Positions 1 through 7,352 of a stretch of 18,671 bases of DNA are shown piece after piece. Location of the stretch: contig CAJFOL010000081.1 in assembly GCA_904397185.1 (NCBI GenBank), positions 1 to 18,671 on the forward strand, in the 5' to 3' direction. Source of the DNA: an uncultured Clostridia bacterium. Its GTDB lineage: Bacteria; Bacillota; Clostridia; Christensenellales; UBA1242. The notes under the pieces were generated by a model. The model was not told where the DNA came from. It did no database searches and saw only the letters and a list, made by a program, of their open reading frames with translations. The position numbers and the translations under genes are program-made. Position 1 is the first letter of the stretch. The number at the start of each line of letters is the position of its first letter.

Positions 1-330
1 GCGAATTTGTGTGCTTCACACACCCATCACATAGTATGTATGACCATCAGCCTCACCCTTGCGAGCAAGTTCGGCTTCCGATAATATTATTTATAATCTA
101 ATAATATCTCTCATCATTAATTTGTTCGCATAGGGGTGTTTTTCTTGATGTGTCTTGTAAAAACTTAAAGTCGTTCAAATTTTTATAAATGTTTATGTTT
201 TTAAATCCTTTCTTTTTTAAAAGTTTTTCACTATCATAAACTTTTCTTTCTTCTTTTTTATTTCTTATTTCAAAAATAATCCGAACTTAAAAGAAAAATG
301 AAAAATGAAAAGTGGAAAAATAAAAGTACA

Positions 331-360
331 AACAAAAATAACCCAAACTTAAAAGTTCGG
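331..360 (-). terminator. Rho-independent terminator of tRNA-Leu
   Basis: Read on the minus strand, CCGAACTT and AAGTTTGG pair over a short loop (one G-T pair) and are followed by a U-rich run. It begins about 13 nt past the encoded CCA of the tRNA. A second, perfect 14-bp complement to the first arm (AATAATCCGAACTT at 275-288 against 353-366) lies further downstream, so an alternative longer hairpin is possible. Confidence 0.7.
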
Positions 361-372
361 ATTATTCTTGTT

Positions 373-458
373 TGGTGCGGGAGATGGGAGTCGAACCCAC
401 ATGGTATTGCTACCACAAGCACCTGAAACTTGCGCGTCTGCCATTCCGCCACTCCCGC
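373..458 (-). tRNA. tRNA-Leu, anticodon CAG
   Basis: A class II tRNA of 86 nt including an encoded CCA (373-375 as TGG on the plus strand). The acceptor arms GCGGGAG and CTCCCGC pair perfectly. The anticodon arm is CAAGT-TTCAGGT-GCTTG, giving CAG, which reads CUG leucine codons. A long variable arm and a T arm with GGTTCGACTCC are visible. The -35/-10 are not clear; a 10-bp inverted repeat lies just upstream at 475-533. Confidence 0.95.
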
Positions 459-474
459 AGAAATTTTTATAGAT

Positions 475-533
475 CATAGAATATATGATTGCGATATTTT
501 GACTGTATGCTATCTAAGTGCCAATATTCTATG
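475..533. repeat. 10-bp inverted repeat upstream of tRNA-Leu
   Basis: CATAGAATAT (475-484) and its exact complement ATATTCTATG (524-533) flank 39 nt in the tRNA-Leu promoter region. The rest of the gap 534-692 is AT-rich and holds only a weak candidate promoter for the next gene (TTGTTT at 627, TATTAT at 650, spacing 17). The function is unknown. Confidence 0.4.
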
Positions 534-692
534 CAGGAAATATTATAATCTATATTTACTTTTTTGTCAATTTACATATCAAATTTTTATAAAAATTGAT
601 ATAAATTAAGGTTTTTGTAATTTATTTTGTTTTTTTGTTCTTATTATGTTATTATATTTATGTAGATTAATGATTTTTTGAGAGGGGATATT

Positions 693-1283
693 ATGACAGA
701 AATATGTGTAGAAGTCAAGGATAGTATTGAAAATGCAGTTAAAAGATTGTCCGATTTAGGCTATATAATAAGCGATAGATATACTACTTGTGACAATTAT
801 TTCACAAAACTTGATAAACATTCAATAGAACAATCGTCATATCAAGATTTACTCAATAATTCTATTATTGTTCGTTTGGTAAAAAGCAAAAATGGCGAAG
901 ATAAGAAAATAATGTATAAAAGTAAGACGATTGTGGATGGCAAGGTTATTGACGAAAAGAAGTATTCTGTTAAAGTTGATGACACCGAAAAAGCCGTGCA
1001 AGTTTTGTCGGCAGGCGGGCTTGAGTGTTGGTGCGATTACAAATACGAGAACATTGAATTTTATGACGGCGAGAAATATGTGGTTTTACAAAAAGTTGAA
1101 GGGTTAGGACTTTTTATGGAGATTGAAGATTATCAAAATATTAACAATCTTAGTGCAGAAGAAAAATACATATTTCTTTCCAATCTTGCCAAGTCTTTTG
1201 GATTAAACTTGGGCGATGATTATAGTTGCAAAAAGGTCTATATGAAATATCTTGCAAGCATTAAACATAGTGAGAAGGATTAA
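693..1283 (+). CDS. CYTH-domain protein (adenylate cyclase IV / ThTPase-like fold)
   Basis: A 196-residue protein whose pattern fits the CYTH triphosphate-tunnel family. It has an N-terminal VEVK (residues 6-9), a VRLVKS strand (60-65), an MYKSKTIVDGK strand pair (74-84), a VKVDD turn (93-97), and a late FMEIED acidic strand (141-146). CYTH proteins bind triphosphate compounds and divalent metal through alternating Glu/Lys/Arg residues. The usual ExExK signature is partly eroded here: the first Glu position holds Cys5. The substrate is unknown and a regulatory or binding role is possible. The ATG at 693 is chosen over the upstream TTG at 678 because AGAGGGG (681-687) is correctly spaced for it. 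The gene stands alone and ends before a strong terminator. Confidence 0.75.
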   Translation: MTEICVEVKDSIENAVKRLSDLGYIISDRYTTCDNYFTKLDKHSIEQSSYQDLLNNSIIVRLVKSKNGEDKKIMYKSKTIVDGKVIDEKKYSVKVDDTEKAVQVLSAGGLECWCDYKYENIEFYDGEKYVVLQKVEGLGLFMEIEDYQNINNLSAEEKYIFLSNLAKSFGLNLGDDYSCKKVYMKYLASIKHSEKD

Positions 1284-1320
1284 TTCGTAGGTTAAATTTC
1301 CCCATAGCATAACAAAACCA

Positions 1321-1349
1321 AAAAAGGCTAGTTCACACTAGCCTTTTTA
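1321..1349 (+). terminator. Terminator after CYTH gene
   Basis: Perfect stem AAAAAGGCTAG / CTAGCCTTTTT with a six-base loop, followed by T-rich sequence. It closes the CYTH gene and separates it from the next promoter. Confidence 0.9.
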
Positions 1350-1399
1350 TTTTGTCAACTTAATTTAGGTTTTGTAGTATAATGTGATAGGGAGAGTTT

Positions 1400-1939
1400 A
1401 TGAGTGTAAACTTTATCGTTGCACAAGTACTTGGCTTCATTGCACTTATACTTGTGTGTATATCCTATTCTTTCAATAGCAAGAAGACTTTCCTTGCCTA
1501 TCAAATACTTGCAAATATCTTTTATTCGGCATCTTTTCTAAGTCTTGGCGTACTTGTTGGCGGGCTTAATACAATAGTATCAATTATAAGGGTGGCGGCA
1601 CTGTACATATATGAAAAGAAAGATAAGAGTCCACCAATTTGGTTATACGTGACATTTGCTATGTTATACCTAGTGACAGGTAATATTTGTTATCAGTCAG
1701 AACTTGATATCATGGCGGTTATTGCCTACGAAATATTCAATATTGCAATGTTTTTAAAATATATCGAACTTACTCGCTATATGATGGTATTCCCAAATTG
1801 TATAATAGTAGTTTATAATATTTTAAGCCAAACATATACAAATGCCATCTTAGATTTTATTGAAATAACTGTTCTTGTGACCATGATAATACGATTTTCG
1901 TGGAGAAGACAAAACAGAAAAATACGATATTTAATTTAA
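1400..1939 (+). CDS. YgjV-like multipass membrane protein
   Basis: A 179-residue, strongly hydrophobic protein with about six predicted membrane segments. The first spans residues ~5-24 and is followed by SYSFNSKKTFLAYQILAN, a polar loop into a second helix typical of the YgjV/Imp-YgjV inner-membrane family (assignment from pattern memory). No function is established for that family to my knowledge. A basic tail (SWRRQNRKIR) should be cytoplasmic. A GGGAGAG ribosome binding site precedes the ATG, and TATAAT at 1378-1383 gives a predicted start about 10 nt before the coding region. No good -35 at 17 bp is seen; TTGTCA at 1352 is 20 bp away. It appears to be monocistronic. Confidence 0.6.
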   Translation: MSVNFIVAQVLGFIALILVCISYSFNSKKTFLAYQILANIFYSASFLSLGVLVGGLNTIVSIIRVAALYIYEKKDKSPPIWLYVTFAMLYLVTGNICYQSELDIMAVIAYEIFNIAMFLKYIELTRYMMVFPNCIIVVYNILSQTYTNAILDFIEITVLVTMIIRFSWRRQNRKIRYLI

Positions 1940-2073
1940 ATATACAAGAAAATTTATCAAAAACCGCGATTTTTGTGTGATTTTTTGTATTTTTTTTAAT
2001 ATTTTTCACTAATTTTGTCATTTATAAATATTTTTTTATTTTTTCTCCATTATAAAAGTGTTAAGGAGGAATT

Positions 2074-3195
2074 ATGAAAAAAATTGTAACATTTTTACTT
2101 GCTTTTATTTTACTAATAGGAGGGAGTATATTCGCAGGAGGTATGATTGCCCCCAGGTTTTCAGCAAAGGCAGAAACTATTTCATCTGAAATGACATCTC
2201 AGGATGCAAAACAAGAAATTATAACAAAAGAAACAGACAAATCGCAAGAAAAACAAGAGGATAAGGGAGAAAAACATACAAAAAATATTACAAACAGCAC
2301 CAGTGCTATAGAATTAAACAAAAAACGAAAAAAAGATAAAGTAGAAAAACGAGTTTTTACCGAAAACGACAAAGAAAAATCGGAAGTTAAAAATATCAAT
2401 GCGGTAGAAAATATTGAAGAAAATAGTGATAAAAATATTGAAAATAATAAAAAAATAGATAAAAATAGCGAAAAAATCACTAAAAATGCCGAAATTTTAA
2501 ATAAAAATAAAATAAACAATGCTAATAGCAATAATCTCTTGGTAGATAACAGTTTAAAACCAACAGATTTAGTAAATGATAATATTATAAATAGAAGTGT
2601 GGCTACAGATGAGCGAATGGAGTTGTGTATCATTGGCAATGCATCAAAAAGTGTTAGCCCAGATTATGCCAAGATTACGGCAGTTATAGAGACCCTTGAT
2701 AGTGATATGGTCAAATCAAAAGATACCAATTTTGAGATTTTTGAAAAAGTTTTAAAGGCTTTAAAAGATAAGGGTATAGCAGAGGAAGATATAGTACTTG
2801 ACAGTTACACTTCATATCCAAGTTATGACTACAGCATGGGAAAGAGTTTGGTCGGATATTATACTCTGACAACATTTACTTTCAATGTAGACAACCTTGA
2901 CAATATAAAAAGTTTTGTTGATACGGCTACTGAAAATGGTGTGACAAGTATTAGAAATATAAATTACGAACTATCAAACATGGACGAAGTGTATCAAGAA
3001 GTGCTTATGATGGCAATTGATAATGCAAAGGCAAAAGCAGAGAAGATAAGTGGAGGAGAAGTAACAATCAAGAGTGTAAAGGAGGAATATGTTTATTCTT
3101 GCACAAGCCTATATAGAACATATGCCGAGAACATATCACAGTCACTTGTAGGTTGTATAGACATTGAGGCAAGAGTATCAGTAGAATTTGAGTAA
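2074..3195 (+). CDS. Membrane-anchored SIMPL (DUF541) domain protein with low-complexity linker
   Basis: A 373-residue protein. An N-terminal hydrophobic segment (residues ~4-24) ends near an AxA-like motif, so it is a signal peptide or a signal anchor. Residues ~33-178 are a low-complexity, Lys/Asn/Glu-rich stretch without recognisable fold. Residues ~181-373 match the SIMPL/DUF541 pattern: ELCIIGNASKSVSPDYAKI opening strand, KALKDKGIAEEDIVLDSY, GYYTLTTFTFNVDN, and AIDNAKAKAEKISG helix. SIMPL domains are predicted to act outside the membrane, but their role is poorly defined. AAGGAGG before the ATG supports the start. The linker is much more A-rich than the domain, as expected for a spacer crossing the cell wall. 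A structured terminator follows. Confidence 0.75.
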   Translation: MKKIVTFLLAFILLIGGSIFAGGMIAPRFSAKAETISSEMTSQDAKQEIITKETDKSQEKQEDKGEKHTKNITNSTSAIELNKKRKKDKVEKRVFTENDKEKSEVKNINAVENIEENSDKNIENNKKIDKNSEKITKNAEILNKNKINNANSNNLLVDNSLKPTDLVNDNIINRSVATDERMELCIIGNASKSVSPDYAKITAVIETLDSDMVKSKDTNFEIFEKVLKALKDKGIAEEDIVLDSYTSYPSYDYSMGKSLVGYYTLTTFTFNVDNLDNIKSFVDTATENGVTSIRNINYELSNMDEVYQEVLMMAIDNAKAKAEKISGGEVTIKSVKEEYVYSCTSLYRTYAENISQSLVGCIDIEARVSVEFE

Positions 3196-3202
3196 AATAA
3201 TA

Positions 3203-3283
3203 GACAATCTCACGAAAAAGACGCAAACTAAAATTAAAATACTTTAATGTATGCATCTTATAAATGAGATTGTTTTTTAATGT
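3203..3283 (+). terminator. Long multi-tier hairpin ending in a T run
   Basis: ACAATCTCA (about 3206) pairs perfectly with TGAGATTGT just before TTTTTT (about 3268-3282). Inside it, AAGACGCA pairs with TGCATCTT with one mismatch, and ATTAAA pairs with TTTAAT. Together these make an extended three-tier stem of about 75 nt. It starts soon after the SIMPL stop codon, so the simplest reading is its terminator, although it is longer than a usual one. Confidence 0.6.
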
Positions 3284-3330
3284 CATTCTAATAAAAAATG
3301 AAGCAAAAGAATGAAAAATTAAAAAAAACA

Positions 3331-3359
3331 TTGACATATACGTAAAGTTTTGATATATT
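3331..3359 (+). promoter_or_regulatory. Sigma-A-type promoter of the RiPP locus
   Basis: TTGACA (3331-3336), a 17-bp spacer and TATATT (3354-3359). Transcription would start near 3366, at or inside the GGGAGGG ribosome binding site of the precursor peptide, giving a leader of only about 11 nt. Confidence 0.8.
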
Positions 3360-3376
3360 AAAAATGGGAGGGTAAT

Positions 3377-3472
3377 ATGAAAATAATTTTAAAACCTACA
3401 AATGTAGAAGAAGATGCATCTACTAAACAGTATCTTTGTGGACCATGTTCTCATTATGGCGGATGCTCGTAA
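3377..3472 (+). CDS. Cys-rich RiPP precursor peptide (31 aa)
   Basis: A 31-codon ORF below usual gene-calling limits. It starts MKIILKPTNVEEDASTKQ, an acidic, Cys-free leader, and ends in LCGPCSHYGGCS, a core with three Cys, three Gly, and His/Tyr. It has its own strong promoter, a GGGAGGG ribosome binding site (3366-3372), and is followed 45 nt later by a radical SAM/SPASM maturase. That layout is what RiPP precursor genes show. The MKxIxKP opening and Cys-rich tail recall the small Clostridial peptides (CLI_3235 / Clo7bot type) paired with CcpM-like maturases. This family assignment is from memory and unverified. The product would probably carry a thioether or other Cys-based crosslink. No double-Gly cleavage site is evident, so the leader boundary is unknown. 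Confidence 0.8.
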   Translation: MKIILKPTNVEEDASTKQYLCGPCSHYGGCS

Positions 3473-3475
3473 GAC

Positions 3476-3506
3476 AAGGATAGATTTAAATCTATCCTTT
3501 ATTTTT
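3476..3506 (+). terminator. Attenuator hairpin between precursor and maturase
   Basis: A perfect 24-nt palindrome, AAGGATAGATTT / AAATCTATCCTT, followed by TATTTTT, lies directly between the peptide stop and the maturase ribosome binding site (AGGAGG 3507-3512). No separate promoter is seen for the maturase. A partial terminator here would yield much more precursor mRNA than enzyme mRNA, a common RiPP arrangement. Confidence 0.85.
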
Positions 3507-3517
3507 AGGAGGTACTC

Positions 3518-4876
3518 ATGTATAATTTTTCAAAATACATGGAAATATTTAAGATAAATAATAAAAATTATATATTTAATTTAAATAATGGGTGTCTTAT
3601 TGAAGTAGATGATAGTACAATAGGTAAGATGGAGTTATTTAAAAATGGATATCAAGAAGATATACTTAATGATCTTGAAAGACAAACATTAATCGATAAT
3701 CAATTCTTGGTTTCTGAAGGCTTTGATGAAAAACAGGAAAAAATCAATCACCTTACATATAGTATTTCAAAATACAACAACAATAAAGATTTTTTAAAAG
3801 TTGATTTTGCTCTTACTGACAAATGCAATTTTAATTGTCCTTATTGTTTTGAATGCAACAATTTATCGAGAAACCACGAACATAATTGTAAAAGTTTAAT
3901 TGAAACAGGTAATGAACTATATAGTTATATAAGTAAATTTTTAGAAAAAGGCATTAAAAAAGTTGAAATTGTTTTCTATGGGGGAGAGCCAACATTAGAA
4001 AAAGACTTTGTTGCAGATTATATAAAACGAATTTACTTATTGTGTAAGGAATATAATACATCTTTTCAATATGTTTTTATAACCAATGGTTTCTTATTTA
4101 CCAAAGATTTTTCAGATAGATTACCAAAAGATTGTTGTAAATTCATACAAATAACTATAGATGGTGAAAAAGAATTTCATAATCAAAGAAGGACAAATTT
4201 AGCAAAAATAAATACTTTTGACAAAATAATAGAAAATGTAAATCAACTAATTAGTAATAGATTCTATGTAGTAATAAGGCTAAATATTGATAAAAGTAAT
4301 TTTGAAAGTATAGGTGCTTTTATTGACAATATAGGGGAATTAATAGATTTAAAGCATAAACAATATTTAGGGTTTGATATAGCAAGAGTTTTTGGAAGTG
4401 ATATGTCATATGATCTTTATGAGTATGAAAAGGTTAGAAAGGTTTTATTAAGTAAATTGATGAAAATAGGGCTATCAAAACCAAGATTATCTTGTAAAGC
4501 ACTTACGACATTTTGCATAGCAGAGAGTCTGTCAAACGACTTAGTTTTAGATTATAAAGGGAATTTATATAGGTGTTGGAACAACGTTTTTGATGATAAG
4601 TTTAAAATTAATACATTAAGAGACTTAATGAAAAACAATTTAGATCCATTAGATCACACTGATGTAACATTAGATTTTATTGAAAACTTATCTTTAGAAA
4701 ATGTAAACAATAAAGAATGCTTTAAATGTAAATATTGCAAATACTGTCAAGGTATATGTCCTGCAATAAGAAGAAGTATATTAAATGGTATCGAGGAAAA
4801 TATTTATAAAGATGATCTTTGCAAAAAAATTATAAGAGAAAGATTGGAAAATGAAATATCTTTTATAGGAGTTTAA
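3518..4876 (+). CDS. Radical SAM/SPASM peptide maturase (CcpM-like)
   Basis: A 452-residue enzyme. Residues 1-90 form a non-catalytic N-terminal region suited to recognising the precursor (a RiPP recognition element-like fold is inferred, not shown). The radical SAM core carries C103-x3-C107-x2-C110 (DKCNFNCPYCFE) for the SAM-binding 4Fe-4S cluster and FYGGEPT (153-159) for SAM. The SPASM region has Cys at 326, 333, 353, 401, 404, 407, 410, 414 and 435, enough for two auxiliary clusters. SPASM maturases modify Cys-rich peptides, often making sactionine or other thioether crosslinks. The neighbouring Cys-rich peptide is the obvious substrate. AGGAGG precedes the ATG with 5-nt spacing. The stop codon abuts the ABC-F start. 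CcpM-family membership is inferred from layout and N-terminal style. Confidence 0.9.
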   Translation: MYNFSKYMEIFKINNKNYIFNLNNGCLIEVDDSTIGKMELFKNGYQEDILNDLERQTLIDNQFLVSEGFDEKQEKINHLTYSISKYNNNKDFLKVDFALTDKCNFNCPYCFECNNLSRNHEHNCKSLIETGNELYSYISKFLEKGIKKVEIVFYGGEPTLEKDFVADYIKRIYLLCKEYNTSFQYVFITNGFLFTKDFSDRLPKDCCKFIQITIDGEKEFHNQRRTNLAKINTFDKIIENVNQLISNRFYVVIRLNIDKSNFESIGAFIDNIGELIDLKHKQYLGFDIARVFGSDMSYDLYEYEKVRKVLLSKLMKIGLSKPRLSCKALTTFCIAESLSNDLVLDYKGNLYRCWNNVFDDKFKINTLRDLMKNNLDPLDHTDVTLDFIENLSLENVNNKECFKCKYCKYCQGICPAIRRSILNGIEENIYKDDLCKKIIRERLENEISFIGV

Positions 4877-6439
4877 ATGTTTACTGTAGAAAATTTAACA
4901 ATAGAAACGAGAAAGGGACGTAAATTAATCGAAAATTTATCATTTGCTCTAAACGATGGCGATAAAATGGCAATAATCGGAGAAGAAGGCAATGGTAAAT
5001 CTACATTGCTAAAGGCACTCATTAATCCGAAACTTATTGCGGACTACTGCCTTGTAAGTGGAAAAATAAACAACCAAAATTGTAAAATTGGTTATTTAGA
5101 ACAAAAACTCAGCCCAGAGTGGGATAATCAAACAATTGTTGACTATTATCTTAAAGATACCCCTGATGGTGATTGTGACTATGATAGGTATAATGATATT
5201 TTTAAATTTGAAAGTATTTTAAAAAATATGGGGTTTGATTTATCGCATATAAATGATAATACTTTAATAAAACATCTCTCGGGTGGCGAAAAAGTAAAAT
5301 TGCAACTTGCAAAAATTTATTCTGGAAACTATGATGTTATTTTCTTAGACGAGCCAACAAATGATTTGGATATAGAAACTCTAGAACTTTTAGAAAAATT
5401 TATTTTAGGCACAACAAAACCTGTCCTATATATATCTCATGATGAGACACTTCTTGAAAACACCGCGAACAGAATTTTACATATTGAACAACTTATTAAA
5501 AAGACTCAGCCTAAATTTACATTAAAAAAATGTACTTATGATGAATATGTCGAGGCTAGGAATAGACAAATCGACCATCAAACACAGATTGCAATCAACG
5601 AGAGAAGAGAAAGAGATAAGAAAGAGGAAATCTTAAGGCAAATCAAGCAAAAGGTTGAAAATGCTCTGGTGGCAGCCAAAAAAGACCCATCATCTGGAAG
5701 GATAATAGCAAAGAAAATGGCAAATGTTAAAGCCCAAGAACGTCGCTTAGAAACTGAAGAGTTGACAGAAATTCCAGATGTTGAAGAAGCAATAAAGATG
5801 ATAGTTGACTCAACGATTACTCTGCCGAGCCAAAAGATTGTTTTAGAAGTAAAAATTCCTAAATTAATGGCAGGCGATAGAGAACTTGCAAGTAACATAG
5901 AGTTATTGATACGAGGTCCTCAAAAAATTGCCATTATTGGTAGAAACGGATGTGGCAAAACTACTTTAATTAGAAAACTTGTGCCTTTGCTAAAGAGGAC
6001 TCCAGGTTTAAGAGTAGGTTATTTTTCGCAGAATTATAGCGATGTCTTAGATTACAGCAAGATAGCACTTGATGAAATGCAACTATCAAGCAGGGATTTC
6101 AATGCGGCAACAGTGCTTGGGAGTTTAAAATTTACTCGAGAGGAAATGCTACATAAAGTCCAAGACTTGAGTGAGGGGCAGAAAGCTAAATTGGCACTCA
6201 TGAAACTTATTATTGAGAAAAATAATGTGCTAGTACTTGATGAGCCAACTAGAAACTTAAGTCCACTCTCAAATCCTGTTGTAAGAGGTGTCTTAAAAAA
6301 ATACAATGGAGCAATAATCACGGTCTCTCATGATAGAAAATTCATCAAAGAGATATGTGATGAAACATATATATTAAGTGAAAGCGGACTAAAAAAAAAT
6401 GATTTTTTAGAAAGAACTGAAGATGGAAAAGAAAGGTGA
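4877..6439 (+). CDS. ABC-F family ATPase (possible self-resistance protein of the RiPP locus)
   Basis: A 520-residue protein with two ABC domains and no membrane segment. Domain 1: Walker A GEEGNGKS (35-42), signature LSGGE (134-138), Walker B VIFLDEPTND. A charged helical linker follows (~220-300), like the ABC-F linker that reaches the ribosomal P-site tRNA. Domain 2: Walker A GRNGCGKT (355-362), signature LSEGQ (431-435), Walker B VLVLDEPT, then the unusual D-loop RNLSPLS. ABC-F proteins act on ribosomes; several give antibiotic resistance by target protection. The ATG follows the maturase stop without a gap, with GGAG inside the maturase 3' end, so the two are co-expressed. No exporter permease is present in the locus. 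Immunity is inference; an ATPase for an unlinked exporter is less likely given the F-type linker. Confidence 0.85.
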   Translation: MFTVENLTIETRKGRKLIENLSFALNDGDKMAIIGEEGNGKSTLLKALINPKLIADYCLVSGKINNQNCKIGYLEQKLSPEWDNQTIVDYYLKDTPDGDCDYDRYNDIFKFESILKNMGFDLSHINDNTLIKHLSGGEKVKLQLAKIYSGNYDVIFLDEPTNDLDIETLELLEKFILGTTKPVLYISHDETLLENTANRILHIEQLIKKTQPKFTLKKCTYDEYVEARNRQIDHQTQIAINERRERDKKEEILRQIKQKVENALVAAKKDPSSGRIIAKKMANVKAQERRLETEELTEIPDVEEAIKMIVDSTITLPSQKIVLEVKIPKLMAGDRELASNIELLIRGPQKIAIIGRNGCGKTTLIRKLVPLLKRTPGLRVGYFSQNYSDVLDYSKIALDEMQLSSRDFNAATVLGSLKFTREEMLHKVQDLSEGQKAKLALMKLIIEKNNVLVLDEPTRNLSPLSNPVVRGVLKKYNGAIITVSHDRKFIKEICDETYILSESGLKKNDFLERTEDGKER

Positions 6440-6441
6440 GT

Positions 6442-6697
6442 GGGGATATGTTATATCTCCGCTCTTTTTATATTCAACTACTTAAAATGGTTGTTCAAGC
6501 ATTCCGCTCCGCGTTCGCGGACCTGTCGACCCGCTCACCAACCAAATGTCACCCACCCAAACTTAGTTTGGATCATTGCCTGCTTAGGTGTGTTGTGGGC
6601 ATATGCTTTATCTCCGCTCTAACAAGAGACCAAATGCTCAGCGATCCGCACGAGCATATTTTAGGCATATATTTTATCTCCGCTCTTTTAAGTAGTG
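6442..6697. repeat. GC-richer repeat element with three motif copies and 11-bp inverted ends
   Basis: Three copies of a motif close to GGCATATnnTTTATCTCCGCTCT occur at ~6443-6468, 6598-6620 and 6663-6686. ACTACTTAAAA (6477-6487) and its exact complement TTTTAAGTAGT (6686-6696) bound 220 bp. Internal hairpins include TCCGCG-TT-CGCGGA, CCAAAC-TTA-GTTTGG and ATGCTC/GAGCAT. The segment is clearly richer in GC than its surroundings and holds no gene with a ribosome binding site; its open frames on both strands look incidental. It resembles a MITE- or REP-like dispersed element. No transposase is present and no target-site duplication is obvious. Confidence 0.55.
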
Positions 6698-6762
6698 GAT
6701 AATCTGCCCGTTTCAACAGACCATTTTTTTCCCCCCCATTTTTCAATAAAATCCTTATAAAA

Positions 6763-7128
6763 ATGGCATTAGCCACCCAAAATTTTCACTTTATCTATGA
6801 TCAAGTATTACCTCCTTTTGGGCAGATGTCAAATATGGCTACCATTTATTTTAGGTCTGGGGCAAACATTGATGGTGAGACACTTATAAATTATAACGAG
6901 TCACCTGCTGTTGACACGATAATTATAGATAGCCAACTAGTTTACAACAAAATAGATGGTACAGATGAGTTTTGGTCACAATCGTTGAGTAGTTCTCAAT
7001 ATGTAGCTACTTATAAAGTTCTCTCTACGATTGATAATAGTTCAAACACTTTCTTAAGAGACAATTATACTTTATCTTCTACCGAGGTTATAAAGGGTAG
7101 AACATATAATGTTTATACAAAAAATTAA
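6763..7128 (+). pseudogene. ORF remnant of unknown function, probably a 3' fragment
   Basis: A 121-codon ORF with no ribosome binding site before the ATG; the frame stays open upstream to the TAA at 6700-6702, at the very edge of the repeat element. The protein has no signal peptide or membrane segment, is rich in Ser, Thr, Asn and Tyr, and ends RGRTYN-like with VYTKN. I do not recognise a family. The missing start signals and the repeat patch directly before it suggest the 3' end of a larger gene that was cut off. A real short gene with a weak start cannot be excluded. A good hairpin terminator follows, as expected for the end of a once functional gene. Confidence 0.45.
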
Positions 7129-7144
7129 TTTATTTTAAATTAAA

Positions 7145-7177
7145 AATAATCTCATGAAAATATCGTGAGATTATTTT
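7145..7177. terminator. Terminator hairpin after the ORF remnant, usable on both strands
   Basis: AATAATCTCATGA (7145-7157) pairs with TCGTGAGATTATT (7163-7175) with one G-T pair, and is followed by TTATC-rich sequence; A-rich sequence precedes it. The remaining gap to 7352 is almost pure A/T with no other structure I can support. Confidence 0.7.
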
Positions 7178-7352
7178 ATCTATCATATTATAATTTAAAA
7201 ATTAAAATGAAATTTAAATGTTTTTAAAATAAAAAACATAAAATTATATAAAAATATTGCAAAATACATTAAAATATCATAAAAAATTAAAAAAATATAC
7301 TGAAAAACACAAAAAATATTAGAAATTATTTTAAAAAATTAAATTTTATTTT

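Noticed and set aside
270..452. A 60-codon minus-strand ORF.
   Set aside because: It lies across tRNA-Leu and its terminator.
2199..2639. A 146-codon minus-strand ORF rich in Leu, Phe and Ser.
   Set aside because: It is the antisense of the Lys/Asn-rich linker of the SIMPL gene; low complexity on one strand creates the open frame.
6442..6697. CRISPR array.
   Set aside because: The three motif copies are unevenly spaced (about 155 and 66 bp) and differ from each other; there are no uniform spacers or cas genes.
6436..6776. Overlapping ORFs on both strands in the repeat patch (88, 60 and 67 codons).
   Set aside because: None has a convincing ribosome binding site, and the frames follow the repeated motif, not a protein pattern.
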